Shown: piece after piece, positions 17,583 to 25,454 of the stretch
How positions within the stretch are numbered: the stretch's first letter is position 1
Layout: every line of letters starts with the position of its first letter
Source: Rhodothermaeota bacterium MED-G12
GTDB taxonomy: Bacteria > Bacteroidota > Rhodothermia > Balneolales > Balneolaceae
DNA length: 32,227 nucleotides
Direction of reading: 5' to 3'
Assembly (NCBI GenBank): GCA_002457365.1
Contig: NTKP01000016.1
Span: 1 to 32,227, forward strand
The notes under the pieces: generated by a model
The model's input: the letters and a program-made list of their open reading frames with translations, nothing else
Told to the model about the DNA's origin: nothing
Database searches by the model: none
Position numbers and translations under genes: made by a program

Positions 17583-18002
17583 TTGTCAAAGGAAACGAAA
17601 CATACCGAGTTTGAAGCATTAAAAAGCGTTTGGAAACAGCATTATGCGGAAGTTAAAGCGCTGAAGAAAGAGCATAAAGCGGCGGTTCGAAGTGCAACGG
17701 TACAACGTGCCTTAAACGGGGTAGAAGCATCTTTGTCACGTTTAGGGTTGACATTCAACGAGATTGATTCGTTGGGACCAACCGAATTTTCCAAATCGCA
17801 AGAGCACACCGGAAACGTTGATAAAACCCATATTGATTCGGGCCTTGAAAAAGCTATTACGGTTAAAGAGGCTAGTAAAACCCAACAGATAAAGGCGAAA
17901 GAGAGCCTAGATATAATCAAAAACGAAATGGGTTTAATCAACGACGAAATAAACAAAAGAGCCAGAGCTAGTAAAACAAGTAAAACTATAGGTAGGCAGT
18001 AG
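17583..18002 (+). CDS. Uncharacterised coiled-coil protein encoded between pspA and a membrane protein
   Basis: A 139-residue, almost entirely helical Lys/Glu/Ala-rich protein with no cysteine, no signal peptide and no transmembrane segment. Heptad-like stretches run at about 5-52 and 85-130. I do not recognise a family. No in-frame ATG occurs early, so translation most likely begins at TTG (17583-17585), five bases after the pspA stop; no Shine-Dalgarno is clear, fitting translational coupling. The following gene begins seven bases after its stop. The tight spacing on both sides is the main evidence that it is real. A cytoplasmic partner or adaptor of PspA is inference. Confidence 0.6.
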   Translation: MSKETKHTEFEALKSVWKQHYAEVKALKKEHKAAVRSATVQRALNGVEASLSRLGLTFNEIDSLGPTEFSKSQEHTGNVDKTHIDSGLEKAITVKEASKTQQIKAKESLDIIKNEMGLINDEINKRARASKTSKTIGRQ

Positions 18003-18009
18003 AGAAACA

Positions 18010-19008
18010 ATGAATACTGAACGCTCAATAAATTATGCTCGAGAAGTTTTTAAGCACCCCATCAATATTGCAGTACTTATTATAGGAGGGGCTGGTTCGG
18101 TGGCCTTAACATCCTATGTGCCAGACCTAGGAATAGCCCTTTTGTCAGGGCTCATGGGGGCTGAGCTCATGTATCTGGGAATTGCCACTAAATTACCGGA
18201 GGTTCGAAAAAGTATTGAACTCAAAAAAATGCAAGAGCGTTACCATACCAATAACGACAAAGCCATTTTCCAATCGTTGGATCAAGCCTCTCAAAAGCGG
18301 TTTTTGGTATCGAAACACCTCACTAAGCTCATAACTGAAAATTTTGACAAACTACCCTACACTTCACAGGGCTTGCTTAGAGCTATTTCTGACAAATTAG
18401 ATAGTTTATTAACCAATCATCTAAACCTTTTAGATCTTATCAGACGATATAATGTCTATTTGAATGTTCAAGTAGAAAAGCAAGTCGAGACAGAATTGGT
18501 TCAATTAATCAATCATATTAAAACGCTTGAACCTGGAAAATTGAAAGATTCAAAAACTAGGCGTGTGACTATTTTACAGAAGCGGTTGCAAAAATTTACT
18601 GTGGCACAAGACAAATATGCTATGTGTGAGACCCACCTAGAAACAATAGAAGATGCCATTCGATACATATACGAGCAATCAATGACTATGAATAAGCCGG
18701 AGGAAATTGGATTCCAGTTGGATAATTTATTGACGGATGTGGATGAAACAGCTGAATTACTGGATGCGATGGATTTAGATACACATGAAAGTCAAGCACA
18801 GGAATATTACTCTGAAGCACAACTAGATGAGTTACTCATGCAAATTGAGGCAAAAAAAGTAAGCTCAAACGAATCTGGGGCATTTAATGATGCTTCCTTT
18901 AGCACCGCTGATTCAAATCAAGCTTCTTTGAATGAAAATCTCAGAACAGCTGAATCAACAGAATCAACCAGTTCAAATGGCTCATCCAAGAAGCAACTGA
19001 GGCAATAA
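18010..19008 (+). CDS. Uncharacterised membrane protein with coiled-coil body, pspA operon
   Basis: A 332-residue protein I cannot assign to a named family. Two closely spaced hydrophobic segments (about 17-36 and 40-60) form a hairpin near the N terminus, so most of the protein should sit on one face of the membrane, probably cytoplasmic. The middle (about 65-255) is helical and rich in Leu/Lys/Glu. The C terminus (about 285-332) is a Ser/Thr/Asn/Glu low-complexity tail resembling in composition the tail of PspA two genes upstream. It starts seven bases after the coiled-coil gene and ends two bases before the enoyl-CoA hydratase ATG. Co-translation with the PspA group is therefore likely; membrane anchor or receptor for PspA is inference. 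Confidence 0.78.
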   Translation: MNTERSINYAREVFKHPINIAVLIIGGAGSVALTSYVPDLGIALLSGLMGAELMYLGIATKLPEVRKSIELKKMQERYHTNNDKAIFQSLDQASQKRFLVSKHLTKLITENFDKLPYTSQGLLRAISDKLDSLLTNHLNLLDLIRRYNVYLNVQVEKQVETELVQLINHIKTLEPGKLKDSKTRRVTILQKRLQKFTVAQDKYAMCETHLETIEDAIRYIYEQSMTMNKPEEIGFQLDNLLTDVDETAELLDAMDLDTHESQAQEYYSEAQLDELLMQIEAKKVSSNESGAFNDASFSTADSNQASLNENLRTAESTESTSSNGSSKKQLRQ

Positions 19009-19010
19009 CC

Positions 19011-19820
19011 ATGCGAAAATCATTTGAGCACCTTATTTGGGAGGTAGAGGGGCAAGTAGCTGTGCTAACTATAAACCGGCCTGAGGTCTTGAATGCGCTA
19101 AATGCTGATGTACTTGAGGAATTGGATGAATGGTCCACTCAAATCCACCCGAAATTAGAGCAGTCAACTAACCCAATACGCTGTATTATCTTACAAGGAG
19201 CCGGGTCCAAGGCCTTTGTAGCAGGTGCGGATATCAAAGAATTTAAAGGGAAAACCAAAGTTGAGGCGCAGGCTATATCGACCAGGGGTCAACGTATCTT
19301 TGGACAAATAGAACAGCTTCCTGTGCCGACCGTAGCGCTCGTAGAAGGATATGCACTAGGTGGTGGAGCGGAATTGGCCATTGCATGTGACTTTAGGCTA
19401 GCGGCTCCAAACGCCATCATTGGGTTCCCAGAGGTCAAGTTGGGATTAATCCCTGGCTTTGGAGGAACCGTTAGGCTACCACGTATAATCGGATATGCCA
19501 ATGCAATGGAGTGGATGACCACTGCCAAAACAGTTACCGCAAAGCAAGGGGTAGATGTAGGGATATTTAATGCTATATTAGAGCAAGAAAACGAGGATAT
19601 GTTGGATCAGGCAAAAAAATGGATCACCCCGTTGTGTTCGATGGCACCTTTAGCCATAAAAAGTGTTATTTTTGCTATGAAATCACAACATAATACGTAT
19701 TCAACACAATTTTTTGAGAAAGAAGCGAGTCTTTTCGGTACGCTTTTCGAAACACTTGATTTCGAAGAAGGAGTTAATGCCTTCCTAGAAAAAAGAAATC
19801 CTGGGTTTCTAAATAAATGA
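19011..19820 (+). CDS. Enoyl-CoA hydratase/crotonase family protein
   Basis: Crotonase-fold enzyme of 269 residues, the usual length. It should hydrate trans-2-enoyl-CoA or catalyse a related acyl-CoA reaction. The oxyanion-hole motif AGADIKEF (71-78) and GGGAELAIACD (117-127) are present. Both catalytic glutamates of classical hydratases appear, Glu121 and Glu141 (FPEVKLGLIPG), 20 residues apart as in rat mitochondrial enoyl-CoA hydratase (Glu144/Glu164). A true hydratase is therefore favoured over an isomerase. GAGG-like bases upstream could act as a weak ribosome site. Its start lies two bases after the previous stop, but a functional tie to PspA is not obvious; it may merely share the operon. 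Confidence 0.9.
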   Translation: MRKSFEHLIWEVEGQVAVLTINRPEVLNALNADVLEELDEWSTQIHPKLEQSTNPIRCIILQGAGSKAFVAGADIKEFKGKTKVEAQAISTRGQRIFGQIEQLPVPTVALVEGYALGGGAELAIACDFRLAAPNAIIGFPEVKLGLIPGFGGTVRLPRIIGYANAMEWMTTAKTVTAKQGVDVGIFNAILEQENEDMLDQAKKWITPLCSMAPLAIKSVIFAMKSQHNTYSTQFFEKEASLFGTLFETLDFEEGVNAFLEKRNPGFLNK

Positions 19821-19885
19821 GAACCAATAATTAATTAATGAACGACGAACCTCCATCGAGTAGATTACATATAAACTACACATCT

Positions 19886-19892
19886 AAGGAGG
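19886..19892 (+). promoter_or_regulatory. Strong Shine-Dalgarno site of the CBS-domain gene
   Basis: AAGGAGG lies seven bases before the ATG at 19900. It is notable because most genes here have no clear site, and it fixes the start of the CNNM-type gene. Confidence 0.8.
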
Positions 19893-19899
19893 CCACAAA

Positions 19900-21183
19900 A
19901 TGAATGAGTGGCTTCTAATTCTTGGGACTTTGGTATTAAGCGGTTTTTTTTCGGGTTCTGAAATCGCATTTGTTTCCGCTAACAAGCTTAAACTAGAAGT
20001 AGCATCGCGCCGAACAAATTTGGTGGCGAAGGCCATAGACTTTTTCAAAAGTAGACCGGAAAGTTTTCTGACCACCACATTGGTGGGTAATAACATTGTC
20101 AATGTAGTTTATGCTACTTTGATGGCTATATTCTTAGCAGACCCAATTACTCAGATATATCTCGATTATGTAGGGGAAGTTCCAAGCGAACTCATGGTGT
20201 TGAGTTTGCAGACCATACTGGCTTCTGTATTTATCATGATTTTTGGTGAAATCTTACCCAAAGCTATTTTTAGAGCACAAGCAGATTCACTCATCCATTT
20301 TATCGCACTACCACTTCGAGTCTTACACTTTGTGTTGCGACCACTGATCATTATTGCCGATGGAGCTTCACGGCAAATCATCTCGTTAATTTCCAATGAA
20401 TCAGAGGATACTTCCTCTATTTATCGTCGACAAGATGTTGAGCGGATTGTTCAGGAGCTTCGAGATAGTGGAGGTAATGGGGACTTGGATCAGGATGACT
20501 CGGAGATATTGCATAATGTACTCGAGTTGTCAAATAAACGAGTAAAAGAAAGTATGGTGCCTAGGATCGAAATCGAAGCGGTAGAAAAAGGGACATCAAT
20601 AGAGGAGGTCAGCCAGCTATTCATTAGTTCGGGGCATTCAAAATTACCCGTTTACAAAGAATCAATTGATGATGTAATAGGGGTTGTGTATGCCTATGAT
20701 TTATTTAATAACCCCAAAACCATACAAGAAATTCTGCGACCAATTAAGTTGGTACCTTATACCAAGAAGTCAAAAGATCTATTGGCAGAATTTAGACAGG
20801 CAAATTTATCGGTTGCCATAGTGCTGGATGAATACGGTGGAACGGCTGGTATGGTAACTATAGAAGATGTATTAGAAGAACTAGTGGGTGATATTCAGGA
20901 CGAACATGACGTGGAAGATGAGATTATGAAACGCATTGCTGACCATACGTACATCATTAGTGGGAATGTGGAGATAGAAGAACTCAATCAAAAATTTGAG
21001 GAAATAAATGTTCCTGAAGAACCCAACGAATATGACACTCTAGCAGGATTTATTATCAATCATTTAGGTCGAATTCCTAGAGTGAACGAAGAATGTGTTA
21101 TTGAGGAATTTCGATTTATTATCAGTAAAGCGACACAAAGTCGAATTGAAACCGTAAAAATGGTTGTTTTAAATCGCGATTGA
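19900..21183 (+). CDS. CNNM/CorC (HlyC) family membrane protein with CBS pair
   Basis: A 427-residue DUF21-CBS-CorC protein. The N-terminal CNNM transmembrane domain (about 1-180) starts with GFFSGSEIAF and includes the FGEILPKAIF motif (115-124). A CBS pair follows (about 215-335, with VMVPR-like SMVPRIEIEAV and DEYGGTAGMVTIEDVLEELVGDI), then a CorC_HlyC domain (345-427). Family members are linked to Mg2+ or Co2+ efflux (CorB/CNNM) and in Bacteroidota to gliding component GldE; the annotation 'hemolysin' is historical. I do not see which metal it handles. It follows the hydratase gene by 79 bases and has its own strong ribosome site, so it may be more independent. The AAA gene begins 50 bases later. 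Confidence 0.9.
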   Translation: MNEWLLILGTLVLSGFFSGSEIAFVSANKLKLEVASRRTNLVAKAIDFFKSRPESFLTTTLVGNNIVNVVYATLMAIFLADPITQIYLDYVGEVPSELMVLSLQTILASVFIMIFGEILPKAIFRAQADSLIHFIALPLRVLHFVLRPLIIIADGASRQIISLISNESEDTSSIYRRQDVERIVQELRDSGGNGDLDQDDSEILHNVLELSNKRVKESMVPRIEIEAVEKGTSIEEVSQLFISSGHSKLPVYKESIDDVIGVVYAYDLFNNPKTIQEILRPIKLVPYTKKSKDLLAEFRQANLSVAIVLDEYGGTAGMVTIEDVLEELVGDIQDEHDVEDEIMKRIADHTYIISGNVEIEELNQKFEEINVPEEPNEYDTLAGFIINHLGRIPRVNEECVIEEFRFIISKATQSRIETVKMVVLNRD

Positions 21184-21233
21184 TTTTAGGTCGTGATGTT
21201 TAGCTCTGTTTTATTAATAACCATACTCAGCCT

Positions 21234-22949
21234 ATGATTACACACTATCCAATTTGGTCACAAGAATGTGCGAAAAAGTATTTAAGTAGAACGTTAAATA
21301 CCTTCCTCATTCATGGTAATGTGCATGACTTGGTCAGTATTGGTTCTGAAGAATCGGCGCCTCAATTTTTGAGGTTGCATGAATTTTTAGCCGATGAGTT
21401 TTTTGGTGCACGAGATATCGTTCTTTTTTATAACCGCGCTTCTGGCGTTTATTTTAGAGATAAAGCATCCCGAGAAGATTTTGAGCAAGCATTACAAGCA
21501 CGAGATTCACTCTTAGGCACGAGCTATGCAAAGTCGTTACCCAAAGATCCAGTTCGAATCTTTTCCATACTGGAGTCTTACTTTAGGTTACGATTGGGTC
21601 AAAATAAAAGTGTAGCGCTTATTACAGAGCATGCAGAAACCATCGTTCCTATGAATGATGCGGGATCTACGGGCGTAGAGGATAGGAATGCCTTAGTATA
21701 CATAACTCGTTGGGCTCAAGACCCGGTTCTGTTAGGAGGTGATTTTACTCATATAATTCTTACAGAGAACTTAAATGACCTAAATCGAACATTAATTCAG
21801 CATCCCTATACTTCTGAAATTTCCATACCACATCCGGACGCATCTGCACGGCGCAGGTATTTGGAATCAGAAATACCAGAAGATGAGTACGCAAAGGTTT
21901 TTGAGCTGCCTATTCATGTTCTGGCCCAACAAACAGCCGGATTGACCATACTTCAGCTGCAATCGCTTTATTTCAATGCGAAAGAAAATAAAGAGCCATT
22001 GAATCTTGATACGATTACTCAAACAAAAAAAGAACTTATTGAGGCCGAAGCCTACGGCTTGTTGGAATTTGTTGAATCTGCCTTCTCATTAAAAGATGTA
22101 GCAGGACATCGTCTAGTAAAGGAGCACTTACAATTAACTGCGAAAGCATTGAAAGAAGGTAATCCAGAAGTGCTTCCCATGGGGTATTTGGTGTGTGGAC
22201 CTGTGGGTACTGGCAAGACTTTTTTAGTTCAGTGCTTCGCTAAGGACGTAGGTATTCCGATGGTAAAATTAAAAAACTTTCGAAGTCAATGGCAGGGTGT
22301 TACCGAAGGGAATCTAGAAAAAATACTACACCTGCTTGAGGCTATGGCACCCGTAGCGGTAATGATTGATGAAGCGGATGCTTACTTAGGAGATCGTTCA
22401 GCCTCAGGTGATAGTGGTGTGTCGAGTAGGGTATTCTCTCAAATTGCCAGTTTTATGAGTAACACTGAGCATCGGGGGCGAATTATTTGGTTTTTAATGA
22501 CAGCTCGTCCGGATTTAATGCCTATTGATTTGAAACGACAGGGTAGAGCCGAAGAACACCTTGCCTTATTTCCACCTCAAAATAGCGAGGAAAAAGAAGA
22601 ACTTTTTAGGGCAATGGCGAAAAAAACTAAGATTAAATTAGAAGTCGAGGTGGTACCGGAGCTACTTTTATCAGATTCGTATCATTTGTCGGGTGCCGAC
22701 ATGGAAGCGGTATTGACACGGGCCAAATTTGAAGCAGTTGCACATGGTAAAGAGTCGGTAGATCTAGCCATGCTTGAACAGGTCATTCAAAACTTTATTC
22801 CACCAACCTATCCTGAAGAGGTAGAATTACAAACCTTATTGGCTGTATTAGAATGTACCTCTAAGAAATTATTACCAGATGTTTATACGCAAATGGATCG
22901 GCAAGAGTTACTCTCGCGAATTGAAGAGTTACGCTTCAGGATAGCTTAA
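21234..22949 (+). CDS. AAA family ATPase with degenerate first AAA module
   Basis: A 571-residue classical AAA-type ATPase. The active module starts near 285: Walker A GPVGTGKT (322-329), Walker B VMIDEAD (376-382) and a Vps4/FtsH-like arginine region LKRQGR (433-438). The sensor-1 asparagine of the usual ATNRPD is replaced by Ala424 (MTARPD). The N-terminal part (about 20-260) has AAA-like sheets and an ISIPHPD stretch typical of the end of a large AAA subdomain, but no Walker A at the FLIHGNVHDL position; it looks like a dead D1 module, as in Ycf46-like proteins. It closes the plus-strand string that begins with pspA. AAA ATPases near PspA are reported in psp-type systems; here two genes lie between, so the link is suggestive. 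Confidence 0.88.
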   Translation: MITHYPIWSQECAKKYLSRTLNTFLIHGNVHDLVSIGSEESAPQFLRLHEFLADEFFGARDIVLFYNRASGVYFRDKASREDFEQALQARDSLLGTSYAKSLPKDPVRIFSILESYFRLRLGQNKSVALITEHAETIVPMNDAGSTGVEDRNALVYITRWAQDPVLLGGDFTHIILTENLNDLNRTLIQHPYTSEISIPHPDASARRRYLESEIPEDEYAKVFELPIHVLAQQTAGLTILQLQSLYFNAKENKEPLNLDTITQTKKELIEAEAYGLLEFVESAFSLKDVAGHRLVKEHLQLTAKALKEGNPEVLPMGYLVCGPVGTGKTFLVQCFAKDVGIPMVKLKNFRSQWQGVTEGNLEKILHLLEAMAPVAVMIDEADAYLGDRSASGDSGVSSRVFSQIASFMSNTEHRGRIIWFLMTARPDLMPIDLKRQGRAEEHLALFPPQNSEEKEELFRAMAKKTKIKLEVEVVPELLLSDSYHLSGADMEAVLTRAKFEAVAHGKESVDLAMLEQVIQNFIPPTYPEEVELQTLLAVLECTSKKLLPDVYTQMDRQELLSRIEELRFRIA

Positions 22950-23360
22950 TTAGCCACTTAGGTTTGCTTCTGTTTCAATAGTCGATTCTTTATTTAGAAA
23001 TAGGCTTATGATACCAGAAAAACTAAATGAGCCTAAGAAAACCATTCGGTCAATTAAAAAAGCCAAGGGTAAACGACCCGAAAAAAATGCGATGGCATCC
23101 ATTACTAGAATACTTCCAATTAAATAGGAAAGTATGCGCACCCGATGAACTGGGGTAATTGACATACAGGCATATCCTAAGACTAGACCTGACACACCAT
23201 ACGCTATGTACTCGGTATTCGTTGCGCTGAGTGTTTCTCTTAGACCAAAAGCTACTAAGAGGTTATTGAGTCCAATGGGCACTAAGTAAGCGCCAATAAA
23301 TCCAACAAAAAAGGAGAAGCCTCGGCGACTTTTGACCGGCGTTTTAAAAGTAGTACTCAT
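22950..23360 (-). CDS. Small four-helix membrane protein, unknown
   Basis: A 136-residue hydrophobic protein with about four transmembrane segments and short loops; I recognise no family. The ATG at 23360 is chosen over an upstream GTG (23399), which would add 13 residues rich in charged/polar amino acids without extending a conserved feature. The C-terminal tail is acidic (IETEANLSG). Its stop abuts that of the AAA gene (convergent, no gap). The azurin gene upstream has a terminator between, so this gene is probably separate. No conserved residues suggest a transported substrate. Confidence 0.6.
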   Translation of the reverse strand: MSTTFKTPVKSRRGFSFFVGFIGAYLVPIGLNNLLVAFGLRETLSATNTEYIAYGVSGLVLGYACMSITPVHRVRILSYLIGSILVMDAIAFFSGRLPLAFLIDRMVFLGSFSFSGIISLFLNKESTIETEANLSG

Positions 23361-23401
23361 TGTTTTATTACTTTGGCGTTTTAATATCTGACAGCGCACA
23401 T

Positions 23402-23433
23402 AAAAAGAGAGCCTAGGTGTACTAAGCTCTCTT
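23402..23433 (-). terminator. Rho-independent terminator after the azurin gene
   Basis: On the minus strand an 8-bp stem (AAGAGAGC / GCTCTCTT, arms at 23426-23433 and 23405-23412) is followed by a run of five T (23402-23406 read as A on the plus strand). It lies 26 bases beyond the azurin stop and separates azurin from the small membrane protein gene. Confidence 0.75.
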
Positions 23434-23458
23434 AAATGTTAGCAATGTAATTAATGCC

Positions 23459-23932
23459 TTACTCTACAATAAACGTTCCTTTCATTAGGGCATAATGACC
23501 TGGAAAACTGCAAATAAAGGAGTAGGTACCTGGTGCTGGTGCTTCGAATTCAATAGTGGTTTCTTCACCACCACCTAATAATATGGTGTTGACCACAACT
23601 TCAGGGGCTTCAGCTGGTACATATTCATTGTCCCTAGCTTTCATGGCTTTCATGGCAAAAGAGGCTAAATCAGTATCTGACTGGAGTAAAACCCAGTTAT
23701 GACCCATTGCAGCTTTGGGTAATTTACCCACATGTTTTAAAGTTAGCACAACAGTTTGACCCTGCTTTACAGTGATTTCAGAAAGGTTAAAGCGCATTTG
23801 ATCGTTACTTTCGATAACGATTTCAACTTTGTCACTTGAATTTTCCATCTCACTCATAGAAGATAAACTAGGAGTAAGCACAGAGGTAAATAAACTAGAG
23901 TAAGCGAATAATACACTAAGTAGTAATGTCAT
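23459..23932 (-). CDS. azu: Azurin (type-1 blue copper protein)
   Basis: Periplasmic cupredoxin of 157 residues; it carries electrons, for example to a terminal oxidase or peroxidase. The N-terminal 20 residues form a signal-like hydrophobic stretch, followed by an acidic Ser/Glu spacer. The four copper ligands are His78 (MGHNW), Cys141, His146 and Met150 (FICSFPGHYALMKG), with Cys-5-His-4-Met spacing as in Pseudomonas azurin. The region from about 37 to 157 matches azurin throughout, but the surface disulfide found in P. aeruginosa azurin cannot form, as Cys141 is the only cysteine. Monocistronic expression is suggested by its terminator and the divergent pheA gene. The name azu is by family; partner proteins are not in the window. 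Confidence 0.93.
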   Translation of the reverse strand: MTLLLSVLFAYSSLFTSVLTPSLSSMSEMENSSDKVEIVIESNDQMRFNLSEITVKQGQTVVLTLKHVGKLPKAAMGHNWVLLQSDTDLASFAMKAMKARDNEYVPAEAPEVVVNTILLGGGEETTIEFEAPAPGTYSFICSFPGHYALMKGTFIVE

Positions 23933-24155
23933 GATGATGTAATAATTAGATGAATGATTTAATAATGAATGTGAATAATAGTATACATCACCAACCCACC
24001 CAACCCGAAAGTTTGTCGGTGTTGTAAGTGATTGATGGTGAATTACGGTCTAACAAAATATTTTATGTTATAGAGTTATAATAATACAGCCTTATTATGA
24101 ACTTTATGTGAAGAAGAAAGAAAAAAAGCTCATTTTTCCGATAGCCTATCATAGC

Positions 24156-24175
24156 TTCAGAATACGGATTCTGAA
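24156..24175 (+). promoter_or_regulatory. Hairpin preceding the pheA leader ORF
   Basis: TTCAGAAT, loop ACGG, ATTCTGAA: an uninterrupted 8-bp stem. Its 3' arm abuts the AAGGGG ribosome site of the short ORF at 24188. Folding could hide or position that site; an operator is equally possible. Confidence 0.45.
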
Positions 24176-24187
24176 AGGGGAAAATTT

Positions 24188-24268
24188 ATGCTATATTCTG
24201 CAACCGCAACGATGAGTTATTTCCGAACCTACTCAAAGCTGCTCATTACACCTCACAATCACCCATAA
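24188..24268 (+). CDS. Candidate leader peptide upstream of pheA
   Basis: A 26-codon ORF with an AAGGGG ribosome site seven to eight bases before its ATG. The peptide includes MLYS, then MSYFRTYSK, so four aromatic residues (Tyr3, Tyr11, Phe12, Tyr15), three of them within five positions. It ends 22 bases before the pheA ATG and is in a different frame. This arrangement fits a translated leader controlling pheA, as in phe operons of enteric bacteria, but no clear alternative terminator/antiterminator structure was found. A chance ORF is a fair alternative. Confidence 0.4.
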   Translation: MLYSATATMSYFRTYSKLLITPHNHP

Positions 24269-24290
24269 TATATTCGCAGTTGATTATTCG

Positions 24291-25439
24291 ATGAAAGAAA
24301 AACTTCATTCCATACGGGACAGACTGGATGATATAGACAAGCGTATCATCAAAGCATTAGCCCAACGTCAACAAGTAGTTAAAGAAGTAGCAGCGCTTAA
24401 ACTCGCTAATAATAGCGGAATTAGAGATCTAGAAAGAGAAGAAAAACTTCTTAGTAAAATTCGTGATTTTGCCAATGAAGAAGGCTTAGATCGATATTAT
24501 GCGGAACATTTGTTTAGAGAAATTATTACCAATTCGGTGCGATATCAAACGCATTCCTTAGTCGATCTTCAAAATAAAAATGGTCAGGGGCACATTAGAG
24601 TGAGCTACCAAGGTACCGATGGGGCATATAGCCATCTAGCGGCTATGCGACATTTTGAGGAGCGGCACAAACAAATAGATTACTACGGGTACGATACCTT
24701 TCAAGAAGCGGCTCAAGCGTTAAAAGATGAACGGGTAGATTATGCTATGTTACCCATTGAAAATACCACAGCGGGTTCTATAAATGATATTTATGATATT
24801 CTGGGAGCGTCGAATCTGCATATTGTAGGAGAAGAGATCATTAAAATTGTACACTGCTTGCTGGCAGTTGAGCCGGTAGAAGTGAATAAGGTTAGACGTA
24901 TTTTGTCACACCCTAAAGCCATAGAACAATGCACACATTTTTTATCACGCCTTCCTAGATGTACCGTCGAATCCTATTTAGATACGGCTATTTCAGCTAA
25001 ACGCGTACTCGAGGATGGAGATTTATCCCAAGCTGCCATAGCAGGAGCTCATGCCGCTGATTTATACGGACTTCATATAATAGCACACGATATTGCTAAT
25101 CAACAAGAGAATTATACGCGATTTGTAGTAGTCTCTCGCAAGGCCATAGAAGTCGATCCACAATTCCCTTCAAAAACCTCACTCATGATGGTCACATCCC
25201 ATCAAGAGGGATCATTGGTTGAATGTCTTAATGTGTTTCATCGGCATGGGATTAATGTGTGCAAGTTAGAATCTCGTCCACGCATGAACGAACCTTTCCG
25301 ATATTCTTTCTATGTAGATATTGAAGCTAATGTGTTCGATAGTCATACGGCTGTCGCAATAGATGAATTCCGAAAAGAAGCAGAAGAAGTCAAAATATTT
25401 GGTAGTTATCCAAAACAATTAAACGGCGATAAACGCTAG
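24291..25439 (+). CDS. pheA: Bifunctional chorismate mutase / prephenate dehydratase
   Basis: P-protein of 382 residues that makes phenylpyruvate from chorismate in phenylalanine biosynthesis. Chorismate mutase of the AroQ type fills residues 1-90 (IRDRLDDIDKRIIKALAQR). The dehydratase domain runs from about 103 to 285 (GTDGAYSHLAAMRHF, MLPIENTTAGSI, and the TRF motif at 276-278 within NYTRFVV). The C-terminal ACT domain (about 295-370) has GSLV (307-310, GALV in many) and ESRP (327-330), the motifs that bind phenylalanine, so feedback inhibition is expected. Start is chosen at the ATG that gives the normal AroQ N terminus. A candidate leader ORF precedes it. It is convergent with xseA across a region of 21-bp tandem repeats. 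Confidence 0.94.
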   Translation: MKEKLHSIRDRLDDIDKRIIKALAQRQQVVKEVAALKLANNSGIRDLEREEKLLSKIRDFANEEGLDRYYAEHLFREIITNSVRYQTHSLVDLQNKNGQGHIRVSYQGTDGAYSHLAAMRHFEERHKQIDYYGYDTFQEAAQALKDERVDYAMLPIENTTAGSINDIYDILGASNLHIVGEEIIKIVHCLLAVEPVEVNKVRRILSHPKAIEQCTHFLSRLPRCTVESYLDTAISAKRVLEDGDLSQAAIAGAHAADLYGLHIIAHDIANQQENYTRFVVVSRKAIEVDPQFPSKTSLMMVTSHQEGSLVECLNVFHRHGINVCKLESRPRMNEPFRYSFYVDIEANVFDSHTAVAIDEFRKEAEEVKIFGSYPKQLNGDKR

Positions 25440-25454
25440 ACAGGCTCACACCTA

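Larger units (their letters stand above)
23933..24290. promoter_or_regulatory. Divergent azurin-pheA intergenic region
   Basis: A 358-base region. The first half (23933-24130) is A/T-rich without a clear consensus promoter. A GATA-3-TATC inverted repeat (24140-24150) and an 8-bp hairpin (24156-24175) follow, and then a candidate 26-codon ORF (24188-24268) in front of pheA. Both the hairpin and the ORF are listed separately. Confidence 0.5.

Noticed and set aside
17642..18028. 128-residue minus-strand frame with hydrophobic stretch
   Set aside because: Antisense to the coiled-coil gene of the pspA string. The hydrophobic stretch is the complement of Lys/Glu codons.
23361..23399. GTG-started extension of the small membrane protein
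   Set aside because: Adds 13 charged residues before an ATG that already gives a complete four-helix protein; kept as second choice only.
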